Shown here piece by piece: positions 9,762 through 20,484 of a stretch of DNA of 64,000 nucleotides. Made by a program: the position numbers and the translations under genes. Below the pieces are notes generated by a model. The model worked only from the letters and a program-made list of their open reading frames with translations, had not been told where the DNA came from and did no database searches. The stretch spans positions 186,131-250,130 of the forward strand of contig NZ_FNJJ01000007.1 in the NCBI RefSeq assembly GCF_900104265.1, read 5' to 3'. The stretch is from Ectopseudomonas guguanensis (lineage in GTDB: Bacteria > Pseudomonadota > Gammaproteobacteria > Pseudomonadales > Pseudomonadaceae). Every line of letters begins with the position of its first letter. The first letter of the stretch is position 1.

Positions 9762-9800
9762 GCGGTAACGCCAAGCATTTAGCGTTATGCGCTGTGCAAG

Positions 9801-9823
9801 AAGGGGGCTAAGCCCCCTTTTTG
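9801..9823 (+). terminator. Intrinsic terminator after rpsB
   Basis: AAGGGGGCT and AGCCCCCTT form a GC-rich hairpin followed by TTTTT. It lies between rpsB and tsf, so tsf expression would depend on read-through or a separate promoter. Confidence 0.88.
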
Positions 9824-9872
9824 CCACTCAAAGATTTGATTTGGTTGAAGACCTACCGAGAGGATTTTCAAG

Positions 9873-10736
9873 ATGGCAGAGATTACTGCAGCCCTGGTTA
9901 AAGAACTGCGCGAGCGTACCGGCCAAGGCATGATGGAGTGCAAGAAGGCCCTGGTAGCCGCTGGTGGCGACATCGAGAAAGCCATTGATGACATGCGCGC
10001 TTCCGGTGCCATCAAGGCTGCCAAGAAGGCCGGCAACATCGCCGCCGAAGGCTCCATCGCCGTTCGCGTCGAAGGCGGCCGTGGCGTGATCATCGAAGTC
10101 AACTCGCAGACCGACTTCCTGGCCCTGCAGGACGACTTCAAGGCCTTCGTCAAGGAAAGCATCGACGAAGCCTTCGAGAAGAACCTGACCGACGCTGCTC
10201 CGCTGATCGCTTCCCGCGAGTCGGCTCGTGAAGCTCTGGTTGCCAAGTGCGGCGAGAACGTCAACATCCGTCGCCTGACCGCCGTTTCCGGCGATACCGT
10301 CGGTGCCTACCTGCACGGCCACCGCATCGGTGTTCTGGTTGTCCTGAAAGGCGGCAACGACGAACTGGCCAAGCACGTTGCCATGCACGTGGCAGCGAGC
10401 AACCCGGCCGTGGTATCGCCGGACCAGGTTTCCGAAGAGCTGGTTGCCAAGGAAAAGGAAATCTTCCTGCAGCTGAACGCCGAGAAGATCGCCGGCAAGC
10501 CGGAAAACATCGTCGAGAACATGGTCAAGGGCCGTATCGCCAAGTTCCTGGCTGAAGCCAGCCTGGTCGAGCAAGCCTTCATCATGGATCCGGAAGTCAA
10601 GGTCGGTGACCTGGTCAAGAAAGCCGGTGCTGAAGTCGTCTCCTTCGTGCGTTACGAAGTGGGCGAAGGCATCGAGAAGGTCGAGACCGACTTCGCTGCC
10701 GAAGTCGCCGCTCAGGTTGCTGCCAGCAAGCAGTAA
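9873..10736 (+). CDS. tsf: Elongation factor Ts
   Basis: EF-Ts exchanges GDP for GTP on EF-Tu during translation. The 287-residue protein has the UBA-like N-terminal domain ([21 protein letters not shown]), followed by the core with the NSQTDFLA motif that contacts EF-Tu near residue 80. The length is typical. It is preceded by an AGAGGATTT ribosome-binding region and follows the rpsB terminator. A second hairpin with a short T-run lies between tsf and pyrH, consistent with stepwise reduction of transcription along the block. Confidence 0.98.
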   Translation: MAEITAALVKELRERTGQGMMECKKALVAAGGDIEKAIDDMRASGAIKAAKKAGNIAAEGSIAVRVEGGRGVIIEVNSQTDFLALQDDFKAFVKESIDEAFEKNLTDAAPLIASRESAREALVAKCGENVNIRRLTAVSGDTVGAYLHGHRIGVLVVLKGGNDELAKHVAMHVAASNPAVVSPDQVSEELVAKEKEIFLQLNAEKIAGKPENIVENMVKGRIAKFLAEASLVEQAFIMDPEVKVGDLVKKAGAEVVSFVRYEVGEGIEKVETDFAAEVAAQVAASKQ

Positions 10737-10761
10737 TCGGCGGTTCGGCCAGTTGTCCCCG

Positions 10762-10793
10762 AGAGGCTGCCCGCTTGCGCGTGCAGCCTCTTT
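10762..10793 (+). terminator. Likely terminator or attenuator after tsf
   Basis: AGAGGCTGC pairs with GCAGCCTCT across a 12-base loop and is followed by a short TTT. The stem is good and the T-run short, so partial termination is plausible. Confidence 0.6.
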
Positions 10794-10919
10794 GCCGAAT
10801 AAGGGGGGCAAAAGCAGTAGCGGCCCTGCACGCAGCGGTCGTTGGCACCTTGAAAGTGCCGGATAATCGCGATGCCTGGCATCGCCACAGAATTCATATC
10901 GCCGCAGGAGAGACTTGCA

Positions 10920-11663
10920 ATGGCTCAGCAGACGACGGGTCGCCAACCTCGCTATAAACGCATTCTGCTCAAACTTAGCGGCGAAGCCCTGATGGGTTCA
11001 GAAGATTTCGGCATCGATCCCAAGGTGCTCGATCGCATGGCGCTGGAAGTAGGCCAACTGGTCGGCATCGGCGTGCAGGTCGGCCTGGTGATCGGTGGCG
11101 GCAACCTGTTCCGTGGCGCGGCGCTGTCCGCTGCCGGCATGGATCGCGTCACCGGTGACCACATGGGCATGCTGGCCACGGTGATGAACGCCCTGGCCAT
11201 GCGCGATGCGCTGGAGCGCTCGAACATCCCGGCCATCGTCATGTCGGCGATTTCCATGGTCGGCGTGACCGACCATTACGACCGCCGAAAGGCCATGCGC
11301 CACCTGAAGACGGGTGAAGTGGTGATCTTCGCCGCCGGCACCGGCAACCCGTTCTTCACCACCGATTCGGCTGCCTGCCTGCGCGCCATCGAGATCGATG
11401 CCGACGTGGTTCTGAAGGCGACCAAGGTCGATGGCGTGTACACTGCCGACCCGTTCAAGGACCCGCATGCCGAGAAATTCGAGCGGCTGACCTATGACGA
11501 AGTGCTCGATCGCAAGCTGGGCGTGATGGATCTGACCGCCATCTGCCTGTGCCGCGATCACAACATGCCGCTGCGGGTCTTCAACATGAACAAGCCCGGC
11601 GCCCTGCTGAACGTTGTAGTGGGCGGCGCTGAAGGAACTCTGATCGAGGAGGATGCACAATGA
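10920..11663 (+). CDS. pyrH: UMP kinase
   Basis: Phosphorylates UMP to UDP in pyrimidine nucleotide synthesis; a hexameric amino-acid-kinase-fold enzyme unlike eukaryotic UMP kinases. The 247-residue product shows [14 protein letters not shown] near the N-terminus, the GGGNLFRG phosphate-binding loop and the [21 protein letters not shown] segment. I chose the ATG at 10920 because a GCAGGAG ribosome-binding site precedes it; the upstream in-frame ATG at 10872 lacks one. The stop overlaps the frr start by four bases (ATGA), indicating translational coupling. Confidence 0.97.
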   Translation: MAQQTTGRQPRYKRILLKLSGEALMGSEDFGIDPKVLDRMALEVGQLVGIGVQVGLVIGGGNLFRGAALSAAGMDRVTGDHMGMLATVMNALAMRDALERSNIPAIVMSAISMVGVTDHYDRRKAMRHLKTGEVVIFAAGTGNPFFTTDSAACLRAIEIDADVVLKATKVDGVYTADPFKDPHAEKFERLTYDEVLDRKLGVMDLTAICLCRDHNMPLRVFNMNKPGALLNVVVGGAEGTLIEEDAQ

Positions 11664-12217
11664 TCAACGACATCAAGAAAGACGCTCAGGAACGCATGAG
11701 CAAGTCCCTGGAAGCCCTGGGGCGCAACCTGGCTTCCATTCGTACCGGTCGTGCTCATCCGAGCATTCTCGACAGCATCAAGGTCCCGGCCTGGGGCAGC
11801 GACATGCCGCTGAACCAGGTTGCCGCGATCACCGTCGAGGACGCGCGCACCCTGAAGATCGTCGCTCACGACAAGAACCTCAGTGCCGCCATCGAGAAGG
11901 CCATCCTGACTTCCGACCTGGGTCTGAATCCGTCCAGTGCCGGCACCACCATTCGTGTGCCAATGCCGGCCCTGACCGAGGAAACCCGCAAGGGCTACAC
12001 CAAGCAGGCGCGTGGCGTGGCCGAAGATGCCAAGGTCGCCGTGCGCAACGTGCGTCGTGATGCCCTGGCCGAGCTGAAGAAGTTGTCCAAGGCCAAGGAA
12101 ATCAGCGAGGACGAAGAGCGTCGCGCCGCTGACGAGCTGCAGAAGATCACCGACAAGTTCATTGCCGAGGTGGACAAGGCCCTCGAGGTCAAGGAAGCGG
12201 ACCTGATGGCCGTTTGA
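11660..12217 (+). CDS. frr: Ribosome recycling factor
   Basis: RRF works with EF-G to split post-termination ribosomes. The 185-residue protein shows the family pattern: a three-helix bundle with the conserved [15 protein letters not shown] segment in domain I and [28 protein letters not shown] near the C-terminal helix. It overlaps pyrH by four bases and is followed after 17 bases by uppS, so it sits inside a tightly packed operon. Length and motifs are standard. Confidence 0.98.
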   Translation: MINDIKKDAQERMSKSLEALGRNLASIRTGRAHPSILDSIKVPAWGSDMPLNQVAAITVEDARTLKIVAHDKNLSAAIEKAILTSDLGLNPSSAGTTIRVPMPALTEETRKGYTKQARGVAEDAKVAVRNVRRDALAELKKLSKAKEISEDEERRAADELQKITDKFIAEVDKALEVKEADLMAV

Positions 12218-12234
12218 CGGCTGGGCGCTCATAC

Positions 12235-12981
12235 ATGGACAAGAACAAGCAGGGGGCGGTGCCGAGGCATGTCGCCATCATCATGGATGGCAACAACCGC
12301 TGGGCGAAGAAGCGCCTGTTGCCGGGTGTGGCGGGGCACAAGGCCGGGGTCGACGCGGTTCGCGCGGTGATCGAGGTCTGTGCCGAGTCGGGCGTCGAGG
12401 TGCTGACCCTGTTCGCCTTCTCCAGTGAAAACTGGCAGCGCCCGGCCGAAGAAGTCGGCGCGCTGATGGAGCTGTTCCTCGGCGCGCTGCGTCGTGAGGC
12501 GAAGAAGCTGCTGGACAACGACATCAGCCTGCGCATCATCGGTGATCGCTCGCGTTTCCACCCCGAGTTGCAGGCTGCCATGCGCGAAGCCGAGCTGCTG
12601 ACCGCCGGCAGTCGCCGCTTCACCCTGCAGATCGCCGCCAATTATGGCGGTCAGTGGGATATCGCCCAGGCTGCTCAGCGCCTGGCGCGTGAGGTGCAGG
12701 CCGGGCATCTGCAGCCCGAGGACATCACCCCGCACTTGCTACAGGGTTGTCTGGCCACCGGTGATCTGCCTTTGCCCGACCTGTGCATTCGCACCGGGGG
12801 CGAGCACCGCATCAGCAATTTCCTGCTCTGGCAGTTGGCATACAGCGAACTGTACTTCTCCGACCTCTACTGGCCGGACTTCAAGCACGAGGCCATGCGC
12901 AAGGCGCTGGCCGATTTCGCTACCCGCCAGCGTCGCTTCGGCAAGACCAGCGAGCAGGTGGAAGCCGAGGCGCGTTCCTAA
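12235..12981 (+). CDS. uppS: Undecaprenyl diphosphate synthase
   Basis: A cis-prenyltransferase that extends farnesyl diphosphate with eight isopentenyl units to make the C55 lipid carrier precursor for peptidoglycan and O-antigen. The 248-residue protein has VAIIMDGNNRWAKKR with the catalytic aspartate near residue 20, and a C-terminal RTGGEHRISNFLLWQLAYSELYF block. I start at the ATG at 12235; the in-frame TTG at 12214 overlaps the frr stop and would add seven residues not expected in the family. The stop shares one base with the cdsA start (TAATG). Confidence 0.96.
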   Translation: MDKNKQGAVPRHVAIIMDGNNRWAKKRLLPGVAGHKAGVDAVRAVIEVCAESGVEVLTLFAFSSENWQRPAEEVGALMELFLGALRREAKKLLDNDISLRIIGDRSRFHPELQAAMREAELLTAGSRRFTLQIAANYGGQWDIAQAAQRLAREVQAGHLQPEDITPHLLQGCLATGDLPLPDLCIRTGGEHRISNFLLWQLAYSELYFSDLYWPDFKHEAMRKALADFATRQRRFGKTSEQVEAEARS

Positions 12982-13796
12982 TGCTCAAGCAACGAATCAT
13001 CACGGCGCTGGTGCTGTTGCCCATCGCCCTGGGTGGGTTTTTCCTGCTCGACGGTGGCGCCTTTGCGCTGTTCATCGGTGCGGTGGTCACGCTCGGGGCC
13101 TGGGAGTGGGCGCGACTGGCCGGGTTCGAATCGCAGGCGTTGCGTGTGGCCTATGCCGCTGCCGTCGCCGCGTTGCTCGGTTTGCTGTATCTGGTTCCGG
13201 CCGTCGCGCCGGCGCTGCTGGTGGCGGCGCTGCTCTGGTGGCTGGTCGCGACCCTGCTCGTGCTCGGCTATCCCGACAGCAGTCGCTACTGGGGCGGGTT
13301 GCCCGGCAAGCTGCTGATCGGTCTGCTGATTCTTCTGCCGGCTTGGCAGGGGCTGGTGCTGCTCAAGCAATGGCCGCAGGCCAACGCGCTGATCATTGCA
13401 GTGATGGTGCTGGTCTGGGGCGCGGACATCGGTGCCTACTTCTCCGGCAAGACCTTCGGCAAGCGCAAGCTGGCGCCCAAGGTCAGCCCGGGCAAGAGCT
13501 GGGAAGGGCTGTATGGCGGCCTTGCCGCCAGTCTGCTGATCACCCTGCTGGTGGGGCTGCAGCAGGGCTGGTCGGCCTCCGGGCTGCTGCTGGCCATGGC
13601 CGGTGCGGCTGTGGTGGTGCTGATTTCCGTGGTTGGCGATCTGACCGAGAGCATGTTCAAGCGCCAGTCCGGGATCAAGGACAGCAGTAACCTGCTGCCG
13701 GGCCACGGTGGCGTGCTGGATCGCATCGACAGCCTGACGGCCGCCATTCCCGTGTTCGCCGCCTTGCTCTGGCTGTCGGGCTGGGGTTCGCTGTGA
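12981..13796 (+). CDS. cdsA: Phosphatidate cytidylyltransferase
   Basis: Makes CDP-diacylglycerol from phosphatidic acid and CTP at the inner membrane, the branch point for all phospholipids. The 271-residue protein is almost entirely hydrophobic helices with short polar loops. The C-terminal signature [29 protein letters not shown] is split here as [10 protein letters not shown] and [19 protein letters not shown], and carries the metal-binding aspartates. The start overlaps the uppS stop by one base and the stop overlaps the dxr GTG start, so the three are translationally coupled. Confidence 0.96.
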   Translation: MLKQRIITALVLLPIALGGFFLLDGGAFALFIGAVVTLGAWEWARLAGFESQALRVAYAAAVAALLGLLYLVPAVAPALLVAALLWWLVATLLVLGYPDSSRYWGGLPGKLLIGLLILLPAWQGLVLLKQWPQANALIIAVMVLVWGADIGAYFSGKTFGKRKLAPKVSPGKSWEGLYGGLAASLLITLLVGLQQGWSASGLLLAMAGAAVVVLISVVGDLTESMFKRQSGIKDSSNLLPGHGGVLDRIDSLTAAIPVFAALLWLSGWGSL

Positions 13797-14977
13797 GCGC
13801 AGTGCAGCAGATCACCGTGCTGGGGGCGACCGGTTCCATAGGGCTCAGCACGCTGGATGTGATCGCTCGTCATCCAGAGCGCTACAAGGTGTTCGCCCTG
13901 ACCGGTTTTTCCCGCCTGGCGCAGTTGCAGGCGTTGTGCCTGCAGCACCGGCCGCGCTTCGCGGTCGTGCCGGACGCCGACTCGGCTCGGGCGCTGCAGG
14001 GCGAGCTGCGCGCAGCCGGGCTCGCCACCGAGGTGCTGGTGGGCGAAGAGGGGTTGTGCGCGGTGTCTGCCGATGCGCAGGTCGATTGCGTGATGGCTGC
14101 CATCGTCGGGGCGGCGGGGCTCAAGCCGACGCTGGCGGCGGTGCAGGCCGGCAAGAAGGTGCTGTTGGCCAACAAGGAGGCGCTGGTGATGTCCGGCGCT
14201 CTGTTCATGCAGGCAGTCAGGCAGAGCGGGGCGCTGCTGTTGCCGATCGATAGCGAGCACAACGCCATCTTCCAGTGCCTGCCCGGCGACTACTCGCGCG
14301 GTCTGCAGGCAGTCGGCGTGCGCCGCGTGCTGCTCACCGCTTCCGGCGGTCCCTTTCGCGAAACACCGCTGGCCGAGCTGGAGCGCGTCACGCCGGAGCA
14401 GGCTTGCGCCCATCCGAACTGGTCGATGGGTCGCAAGATCTCCGTGGACTCTGCCAGCATGATGAACAAGGGCCTGGAACTGATCGAGGCCTGCTGGTTG
14501 TTCGACGCCCGTCCCGAGCAGATCGAGGTGGTCATTCACCGCCAGAGCGTGATCCATTCGCTGGTCGATTATGTCGACGGTTCGGTCCTGGCCCAAATGG
14601 GCAACCCGGACATGCGCACGCCCATCGCCCATGCCCTGGCCTGGCCGGAGCGCATCGATTCGGGAGTATCGCCCCTGGATCTGTTTGCCATCGGTCGCCT
14701 GGATTTCGAGCGCCCCGACGAGCAGCGCTTTCCCTGTCTGCGCCTGGCGCGCGAGGCCGCACAGGCCGGCGGCAGTGCACCGGCGATGCTCAACGCGGCC
14801 AATGAGGTGGCGGTCGAGGCTTTCCTGCAGCGGCGCATCCGTTTCACCGATATCGCGCGTATGATTGAGTCCGTGCTGAACGCGCTGCCGGTCCGTGCGG
14901 TCGAAGCGCTCGACACGGTATTCGAGGCGGATACGCGTGCGCGAGAGTTGGCCGGGCAGTGGCTCGCGAGCCGTTGA
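13793..14977 (+). CDS. dxr: 1-deoxy-D-xylulose 5-phosphate reductoisomerase
   Basis: Converts DXP to 2-C-methyl-D-erythritol 4-phosphate with NADPH and a divalent metal, the second step of the MEP isoprenoid pathway. The 394-residue protein begins with the Rossmann motif [15 protein letters not shown]. It carries [11 protein letters not shown], the [13 protein letters not shown] metal-site segment, and the ASGGPFRE and [21 protein letters not shown] blocks. The start is a GTG overlapping the cdsA stop. Two further MEP genes, ispD and ispF, lie about 20 and 24 kb downstream. Confidence 0.97.
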   Translation: MSAVQQITVLGATGSIGLSTLDVIARHPERYKVFALTGFSRLAQLQALCLQHRPRFAVVPDADSARALQGELRAAGLATEVLVGEEGLCAVSADAQVDCVMAAIVGAAGLKPTLAAVQAGKKVLLANKEALVMSGALFMQAVRQSGALLLPIDSEHNAIFQCLPGDYSRGLQAVGVRRVLLTASGGPFRETPLAELERVTPEQACAHPNWSMGRKISVDSASMMNKGLELIEACWLFDARPEQIEVVIHRQSVIHSLVDYVDGSVLAQMGNPDMRTPIAHALAWPERIDSGVSPLDLFAIGRLDFERPDEQRFPCLRLAREAAQAGGSAPAMLNAANEVAVEAFLQRRIRFTDIARMIESVLNALPVRAVEALDTVFEADTRARELAGQWLASR

Positions 14978-15031
14978 TCAACGCTGTGCAGGGTCGTTGC
15001 GTATCGGCGCCTGAACACCTGGAGAAGTGAA

Positions 15032-16384
15032 ATGAGTGGGCTGTACATGCTGGTTGGCACCCTGATCGCCCTGGGTGTCCTGGTGACCTTTCACGAATAC
15101 GGGCATTTCTGGGTGGCCCGGCGCTGCGGCGTCAAGGTGCTGCGTTTCTCCGTCGGCTTCGGTACGCCGCTGGTGCGCTGGCATGATCGCCACGGCACCG
15201 AATTCGTCGTGGCCGCCATTCCCCTGGGTGGCTACGTCAAGATGCTCGATGAGCGCGAGGGCGATGTTCCGCCCGAGCAGCTCGAGCAGTCCTTCAATCG
15301 CAAGAGCGTGCATCAGCGTATCGCCATCGTTGCCGCAGGCCCCCTGGCCAACTTCCTTCTGGCCCTGCTGTTCTTCTGGTTCGTCGCCATGCTTGGCAGT
15401 CAGCAGGTGCGCCCGGTCATCGGCGCGGTGCAGGAAGGTAGCTTGGCCGACGTGGCGGGGCTGCGCGCGGGGCAGGAGATCGTTGCGGTCAATGGCGAGG
15501 CCACCAGTGGCTGGGCGGCGGTCAACCTGCAGCTGGTAAGGCGTCTGGGCGAGAGCGGTGTACTCGACCTGCGAGTGACCGAGCCGGGCTCCACGCTGGA
15601 AACACCCAAGCAGGTGCAACTGGACAACTGGCTGCGTGGCGTCGACGAGCCCGATCCCATCGGTTCGCTGGGTATTCGTCCCTGGCGTCCGGCTCTGGAG
15701 CCGGTGCTGGCCGAGATCGACCCCAAGGGGCCAGCTTACGCCGCAGGGCTGCGTACGGGCGACAGGCTGCTGGCGCTCGATGGCGAGTCGCTGGCCGACT
15801 GGCAGGATCTGGTCGACCGCGTGCGGGCGCTGCCGGGCGAGGCGGTCACGCTGCGCTTCGAGCGCGACGGGCAGGCGCAGGACCTGCAACTGACCCTGGC
15901 ATCGCGCGGGGAGGGCGAGGCGCGCAGTGGCTATCTGGGAGCGGGCGTTCAGGGCGTCGAATGGCCGCCGGAGATGCTTCGCGAGGTGCGCTACGGGCCC
16001 ATCGAAGGCATTGCCGAAGGCATGCGTCAGACCTGGGCGATGAGCCTGCTGACCCTCGATTCGCTGAAGAAAATGCTGTTCGGGGAGCTCTCGGTAAAAA
16101 ACTTGAGTGGGCCGATAACCATTGCTAAAGTGGCGGGCGCTTCGGCTGAGTCAGGGCTCGGGGATTTCCTGAAATTCCTTGCATATCTGAGTATTAGCCT
16201 GGGGGTTCTCAATCTGCTGCCCATCCCCGTACTGGATGGTGGGCATCTGCTGTTTTATCTGGTCGAGTGGGTGCGTGGTCGCCCCTTGTCTGAGCGGGTT
16301 CAGGGTTGGGGGATGCAGATCGGCATCAGTCTGGTCATCGGGGTCATGTTGCTCGCCCTGGTCAACGACCTCAGCCGCCTGTGA
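15032..16384 (+). CDS. rseP: Site-2 zinc metalloprotease RseP
   Basis: An inner-membrane intramembrane protease (MucP in P. aeruginosa) that performs the second cut of the anti-sigma factor for the AlgU/RpoE envelope-stress response. The 450-residue protein shows HEYGH at residues 21-25 in the first transmembrane segment, two periplasmic PDZ domains (second around GPAYAAGLRTGDRLLALDGESL), and the C-terminal NLLPIPVLDGGHLLFY motif that supplies the third metal ligand. It lies between dxr and bamA, so the stress protease and the outer-membrane assembly machine share a transcription unit. Confidence 0.97.
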   Translation: MSGLYMLVGTLIALGVLVTFHEYGHFWVARRCGVKVLRFSVGFGTPLVRWHDRHGTEFVVAAIPLGGYVKMLDEREGDVPPEQLEQSFNRKSVHQRIAIVAAGPLANFLLALLFFWFVAMLGSQQVRPVIGAVQEGSLADVAGLRAGQEIVAVNGEATSGWAAVNLQLVRRLGESGVLDLRVTEPGSTLETPKQVQLDNWLRGVDEPDPIGSLGIRPWRPALEPVLAEIDPKGPAYAAGLRTGDRLLALDGESLADWQDLVDRVRALPGEAVTLRFERDGQAQDLQLTLASRGEGEARSGYLGAGVQGVEWPPEMLREVRYGPIEGIAEGMRQTWAMSLLTLDSLKKMLFGELSVKNLSGPITIAKVAGASAESGLGDFLKFLAYLSISLGVLNLLPIPVLDGGHLLFYLVEWVRGRPLSERVQGWGMQIGISLVIGVMLLALVNDLSRL

Positions 16385-16469
16385 GCATTACTGAATACGT
16401 TCTTGAGATTTTGAAGAAGTGTCGCTTGTGCGGCAGTTTTTATCGTCAGTTGGAATAAGAAAGGACTTC

Positions 16470-18830
16470 ATGAAACGTCTGCTGCTACCTGCGGTGCTGT
16501 CCGCATTGATGATCGCCGAAGTTCACGCCGAGTCCTTCACCATCTCCGATATACGCGTCAACGGCCTGCAGCGGGTATCCGCAGGTAGCGTGTTCGGCGC
16601 GCTGCCGCTCAACGTCGGCGAACAGGTCGATGATCGCCAGCTGGTCGATGCCACTCGCTCCCTGTTCCGCACCGGCTTCTTCCAGGATATCCAGCTCGGT
16701 CGCGATGGCGACGTGCTGGTGGTTACCGTGGTCGAGCGTCCTTCCATCTCCGGCATCGAGATCGAAGGCAACAAGGCCATCACTACCGAGGATCTGCTCA
16801 AGGGCCTGAACCAGTCCGGCCTGGCCGAGGGCGAGATCTTCCAGCGTGCGACGCTCGAAGGCGTGCGCAACGAGCTGCAGCGCCAGTACGTGGCGCAGGG
16901 CCGTTACTCCGCTGAGATCCAGGCCGAGGTGATTCCCCAGCCGCGTAACCGCGTGGCGCTGAAGATCACCATCAACGAGGGTACCGTTGCTGCCATTTCC
17001 CACATCAACGTGGTGGGCAACACCGTATTCTCCGACGAAGACCTGGTCGATCTGTTCGAACTGAAGACCACCAACTGGCTGTCGTTCTTCAAGAACGACG
17101 ACAAGTACGCGCGCGAAAAGCTGTCCGGCGACCTGGAGCGTCTGCGCTCCTACTATCTGGATCGCGGCTACATCAACATGGATATCAGCTCCACCCAGGT
17201 ATCCATCACCCCGGACAAGAAGCACGTCTACATCACCGTCAACGTCGAAGAGGGCGAGAAGTACAGCGTTCGCGACGTGAAGCTGTCCGGTGACCTCAAG
17301 GTGCCGGAAGAAGACGTGCGTGCACTGCTGCTGGTCAAGGAAGGGCAGGTCTTCTCGCGCAAGATCATGACCACCACCAGCGAGCTGATCACTCGTCGCC
17401 TGGGTAACGAGGGCTACACCTTCGCCAACGTCAACGGCGTGCCGGAAGCGCACGACGAGGACAACACCGTATCGATCACCTTCTTCGTCGATCCGGGCAA
17501 GCGCGCCTACGTCAACCGCATCAACTTCCGCGGCAACACCAAGTCCGAAGACGAAGTGCTGCGTCGCGAGATGCGCCAGATGGAAGGCGGCTGGGCCTCG
17601 ACCTATCTGATCGACCAGTCCAAGACCCGCCTCGAGCGCCTTGGCTTCTTCAAGGAAGTCAACGTCGAAACCCCGCAGGTGCCGGGCACCGATGACCAGA
17701 TCGACGTCAACTACAGCGTCGAAGAGCAGCCGTCCGGCTCGATCACCGCCAGCGTCGGTTTCGCCCAGAACGCCGGCCTGATCCTGGGTGGCTCGATCAG
17801 TCAGAACAACTTCCTGGGTACCGGTAACCGCGTCAGCATCGGCCTGACCCGCAGCGAATACCAGACCCGCTACAGCTTCGGCTTCGTCGACCCCTACTGG
17901 ACCGTCGATGGCGTCAGCCTGGGTTACAACGCCTTCTACCGTACCACCGACTACGACGAGCTCGATGTCGACGTATCCAGCTACTCGGTGGACAGCCTGG
18001 GTGCCGGTATCAATATCGGTTATCCGATCAGCGAGACCGCGCGCCTGACCTACGGTCTGACCGTGCAGCAGGACACCATCGATACCGGTCGCTATACCGT
18101 CGACGAGATCTTCGATTTCATCGAGGCCGAGGGTGACAACTACCTGAACTTCAAGGGCTCGATCGGCTGGTCCGAGTCGACCCTGAACCGCGGCGTGCTG
18201 GCCAACCGTGGCCATTCGCAGAGCCTGGTGCTGGAAACCACCATCCCGGGTAGCGACCTGTCGTTCTACAAGCTCGACTACCGCGGCCAGGTGTTCAAGC
18301 CGATCAGCGACAATTACACCCTGCGCTTCCATACCCAGCTGGGCTATGGCGACAGCTACGGCAGCACCGCGGAGCTGCCGTTCTACGAACACTATTACGC
18401 AGGTGGCTTCAACTCGGTACGTGGCTTCAAGGACAGCAGCCTGGGTCCGCGCAGTACGCCGAGCTCCGGCAACAAGCCGGGCACGCTCCGCGACCCGGAT
18501 CAGGATCCGCTGCCGTTCGGTGGCAACGTGCTGGTGCAGGGCGGCGTCGAGATGCTTTTCCCGCTGCCGTTCGTCAAGGATCAGCGTTCGCTGCGTACCG
18601 CACTGTTCTGGGACGTGGGTAACGTGTTCGACACCAACTGCTCGTCCAGTCAGAAGAAGCTCAGCGACAGCTGCGACATCGATTTCAGCAACTTGGCCAG
18701 CTCCGTGGGTGTCGGCCTGACCTGGATCACCGCGCTGGGCCCGCTGAGCTTCAGCCTGGCCATGCCGATCAAGAAGCCGGATGATGCCGATACTCAGGTC
18801 TTCCAGTTCTCCCTGGGTCAGACCTTCTAA
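16470..18830 (+). CDS. bamA: Outer membrane protein assembly factor BamA
   Basis: The central barrel of the BAM complex, inserting beta-barrel proteins into the outer membrane. The 786-residue precursor has a 20-residue signal peptide (MKRLLLPAVLSALMIAEVHA, cleaved before ESFTI), five POTRA domains to about residue 420, and a 16-stranded barrel. The barrel part includes GGFNSVRGFKDSSLGPRS, the loop-6 VRGF motif. The C-terminus ends in phenylalanine (FSLGQTF), the usual outer-membrane signature. I chose 16470 because AGAAAGGA precedes it and the signal peptide starts there. Skp, the periplasmic chaperone, follows 45 bases later. Confidence 0.97.
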   Translation: MKRLLLPAVLSALMIAEVHAESFTISDIRVNGLQRVSAGSVFGALPLNVGEQVDDRQLVDATRSLFRTGFFQDIQLGRDGDVLVVTVVERPSISGIEIEGNKAITTEDLLKGLNQSGLAEGEIFQRATLEGVRNELQRQYVAQGRYSAEIQAEVIPQPRNRVALKITINEGTVAAISHINVVGNTVFSDEDLVDLFELKTTNWLSFFKNDDKYAREKLSGDLERLRSYYLDRGYINMDISSTQVSITPDKKHVYITVNVEEGEKYSVRDVKLSGDLKVPEEDVRALLLVKEGQVFSRKIMTTTSELITRRLGNEGYTFANVNGVPEAHDEDNTVSITFFVDPGKRAYVNRINFRGNTKSEDEVLRREMRQMEGGWASTYLIDQSKTRLERLGFFKEVNVETPQVPGTDDQIDVNYSVEEQPSGSITASVGFAQNAGLILGGSISQNNFLGTGNRVSIGLTRSEYQTRYSFGFVDPYWTVDGVSLGYNAFYRTTDYDELDVDVSSYSVDSLGAGINIGYPISETARLTYGLTVQQDTIDTGRYTVDEIFDFIEAEGDNYLNFKGSIGWSESTLNRGVLANRGHSQSLVLETTIPGSDLSFYKLDYRGQVFKPISDNYTLRFHTQLGYGDSYGSTAELPFYEHYYAGGFNSVRGFKDSSLGPRSTPSSGNKPGTLRDPDQDPLPFGGNVLVQGGVEMLFPLPFVKDQRSLRTALFWDVGNVFDTNCSSSQKKLSDSCDIDFSNLASSVGVGLTWITALGPLSFSLAMPIKKPDDADTQVFQFSLGQTF

Positions 18831-18875
18831 AAAGTCATTCACCGAAAGCCAACAGTTTTGTTGCAGGAGTGCATT

Positions 18876-19379
18876 GTGCGTAAGTTGACTCAACTGGTTC
18901 TGTTCACCGCCGCCCTGATCGCCACTCCGGCGTTCGCCGAGATGAAGGTGGCCGTGCTGAACTATCAGATGGCCCTGCTCGAGTCGGATGCGGCCAAGCG
19001 CTACGCGGTCGATGCCGAGAAGAAGTTCGGCCCGCAGCTGAACAAGCTCAAGGCCCTGGAGAGCGACGCCAAGCGCATTCAGGATCGTATGGTCAAGGAA
19101 GGCGAGAAGATGCAGCAGGCCGAGCGCGAGCGCCTCGAACTCGAATTCAAGCAGAAGGCCCGTGACTTCCAGTTCCAGTCCAAGGAGCTGAACGAAGCCA
19201 AGGCCATCGCCGACCGCGAAATGCTGGCCAAGCTCAAGCCGAACCTGGACAAGGCCGTGGAGGAAGTGATCAAGAACGGTAACTTCGACCTGGTGCTCGA
19301 GCGCGGTGCGGTGATCGATGTCAAGCCTCAGTACGACATCACCCGCCAGGTCATCGAGCGCATGAATCAGATGCGCTGA
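18876..19379 (+). CDS. skp: Periplasmic chaperone Skp (OmpH)
   Basis: Skp holds unfolded outer-membrane proteins in the periplasm for delivery to BamA. The 167-residue precursor starts at a GTG preceded by GCAGGAGTG. It has a clear signal peptide ([21 protein letters not shown]) and a long, charged alpha-helical body ([27 protein letters not shown]) forming the tentacle coiled coils. A TTG 18 bases upstream is possible but overlaps the ribosome-binding site. It is placed between bamA and lpxD as in most gammaproteobacteria. Confidence 0.94.
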   Translation: MRKLTQLVLFTAALIATPAFAEMKVAVLNYQMALLESDAAKRYAVDAEKKFGPQLNKLKALESDAKRIQDRMVKEGEKMQQAERERLELEFKQKARDFQFQSKELNEAKAIADREMLAKLKPNLDKAVEEVIKNGNFDLVLERGAVIDVKPQYDITRQVIERMNQMR

Positions 19380-19381
19380 GC

Positions 19382-20437
19382 ATGACTGCGACAATTACCC
19401 TCGGCCAGTTGGCCGAGCGCCTGGGCGCCACCTTGCGTGGCGCCGAAGCTAGGGTCATCACGGGCCTGGCCACCTTGCAGGAGGCCAGGCCCGAACAGTT
19501 GAGCTTCCTGGCCAATGCCCAGTACCGCAAGTACCTGGCCCAGACCCAGGCCGGTGCCGTGTTGCTGACCGCGGCTGATGCCGAAGGCTACGCCGGCGAT
19601 GCCCTGATCGTTGCCAATCCCTACCTGGCCTACGCCCAGCTCTCGCACCTGTTCGATCGCAAGCCCAAGGCCGCAGCCGGCATTCATGCCACCGCCCAGG
19701 TGGCCGAGGATGCCTGGATCGACCCGAGCGCCAGTGTCGGCCCCTATGCCGTGATCGAAAGTGGCGCCCGTATCGGCGCCGAGGTCAGTATCGGCGCGCA
19801 TTGCGTGGTCGGTGCGCGCAGCGTGATCGGTGACGGAGGCTGGCTGGCACCGCGAGTGACGCTGTACCACGACGTGCAGATCGGCAAACGCGTGGTCATT
19901 CAATCCGGCGCGGTGATCGGTGGCGAAGGCTTCGGTTTCGCCAACGAGAAGGGCGTCTGGCAGAAGATCGCGCAGATAGGCGGAGTGACCATTGGCGATG
20001 ACGTCGAGATCGGCGCCAATACCACCATCGATCGGGGTGCGCTCTCCGACACCCTGATCGGCAATGGCGTGAAGCTGGACAACCAGATCATGATCGCGCA
20101 CAACGTCCAGGTTGGCGACAACACCGCCATGGCCGGCTGCTGCGGGATTTCCGGCAGCACCAAGATCGGCAGGAACTGCATGATCGCCGGCGGCGTCGGC
20201 ATGGTTGGCCATATCGAGGTGTGCGACAACGTGTTCGTTACCGGCATGACCATGGTGACCCGTTCGATCACCGAGCCGGGCGCCTATTCTTCCGGTACCG
20301 CCATGCAGCCGGCGGGTGAATGGAAGAAGAGCGCAGCGCGTATTCGTCAGTTGGACGAGATGGCCAGGCGTTTGCGTGAGCTGGAAAAACAGCTGGCCGC
20401 CGTGACCCAGACGGCAAACGTCTCATCTGATGCCTGA
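19382..20437 (+). CDS. lpxD: UDP-3-O-(3-hydroxyacyl)glucosamine N-acyltransferase
   Basis: Adds the N-linked 3-hydroxyacyl chain in the third step of lipid A synthesis. The 351-residue protein has an N-terminal UDP-binding domain and then a left-handed beta-helix of hexapeptide repeats (for example [17 protein letters not shown]). The catalytic histidine lies in [15 protein letters not shown], and a C-terminal helical tail binds acyl carrier protein. It starts three bases after the skp stop. Neighbours fabZ, lpxA and lpxB complete the lipid A cluster. Confidence 0.97.
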   Translation: MTATITLGQLAERLGATLRGAEARVITGLATLQEARPEQLSFLANAQYRKYLAQTQAGAVLLTAADAEGYAGDALIVANPYLAYAQLSHLFDRKPKAAAGIHATAQVAEDAWIDPSASVGPYAVIESGARIGAEVSIGAHCVVGARSVIGDGGWLAPRVTLYHDVQIGKRVVIQSGAVIGGEGFGFANEKGVWQKIAQIGGVTIGDDVEIGANTTIDRGALSDTLIGNGVKLDNQIMIAHNVQVGDNTAMAGCCGISGSTKIGRNCMIAGGVGMVGHIEVCDNVFVTGMTMVTRSITEPGAYSSGTAMQPAGEWKKSAARIRQLDEMARRLRELEKQLAAVTQTANVSSDA

Positions 20438-20484
20438 GCACGGCGTGACCGTGCTCTTTTCTTTTCTTACAGGCTTAACCGGAC

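Noticed and set aside
16485..19394. A 969-codon open frame antisense to bamA and skp
   Set aside because: Same reason: both sense genes are certain, with signal peptides and ribosome-binding sites; the antisense product is rich in His, Gln, Val and Leu as expected for a shadow frame.
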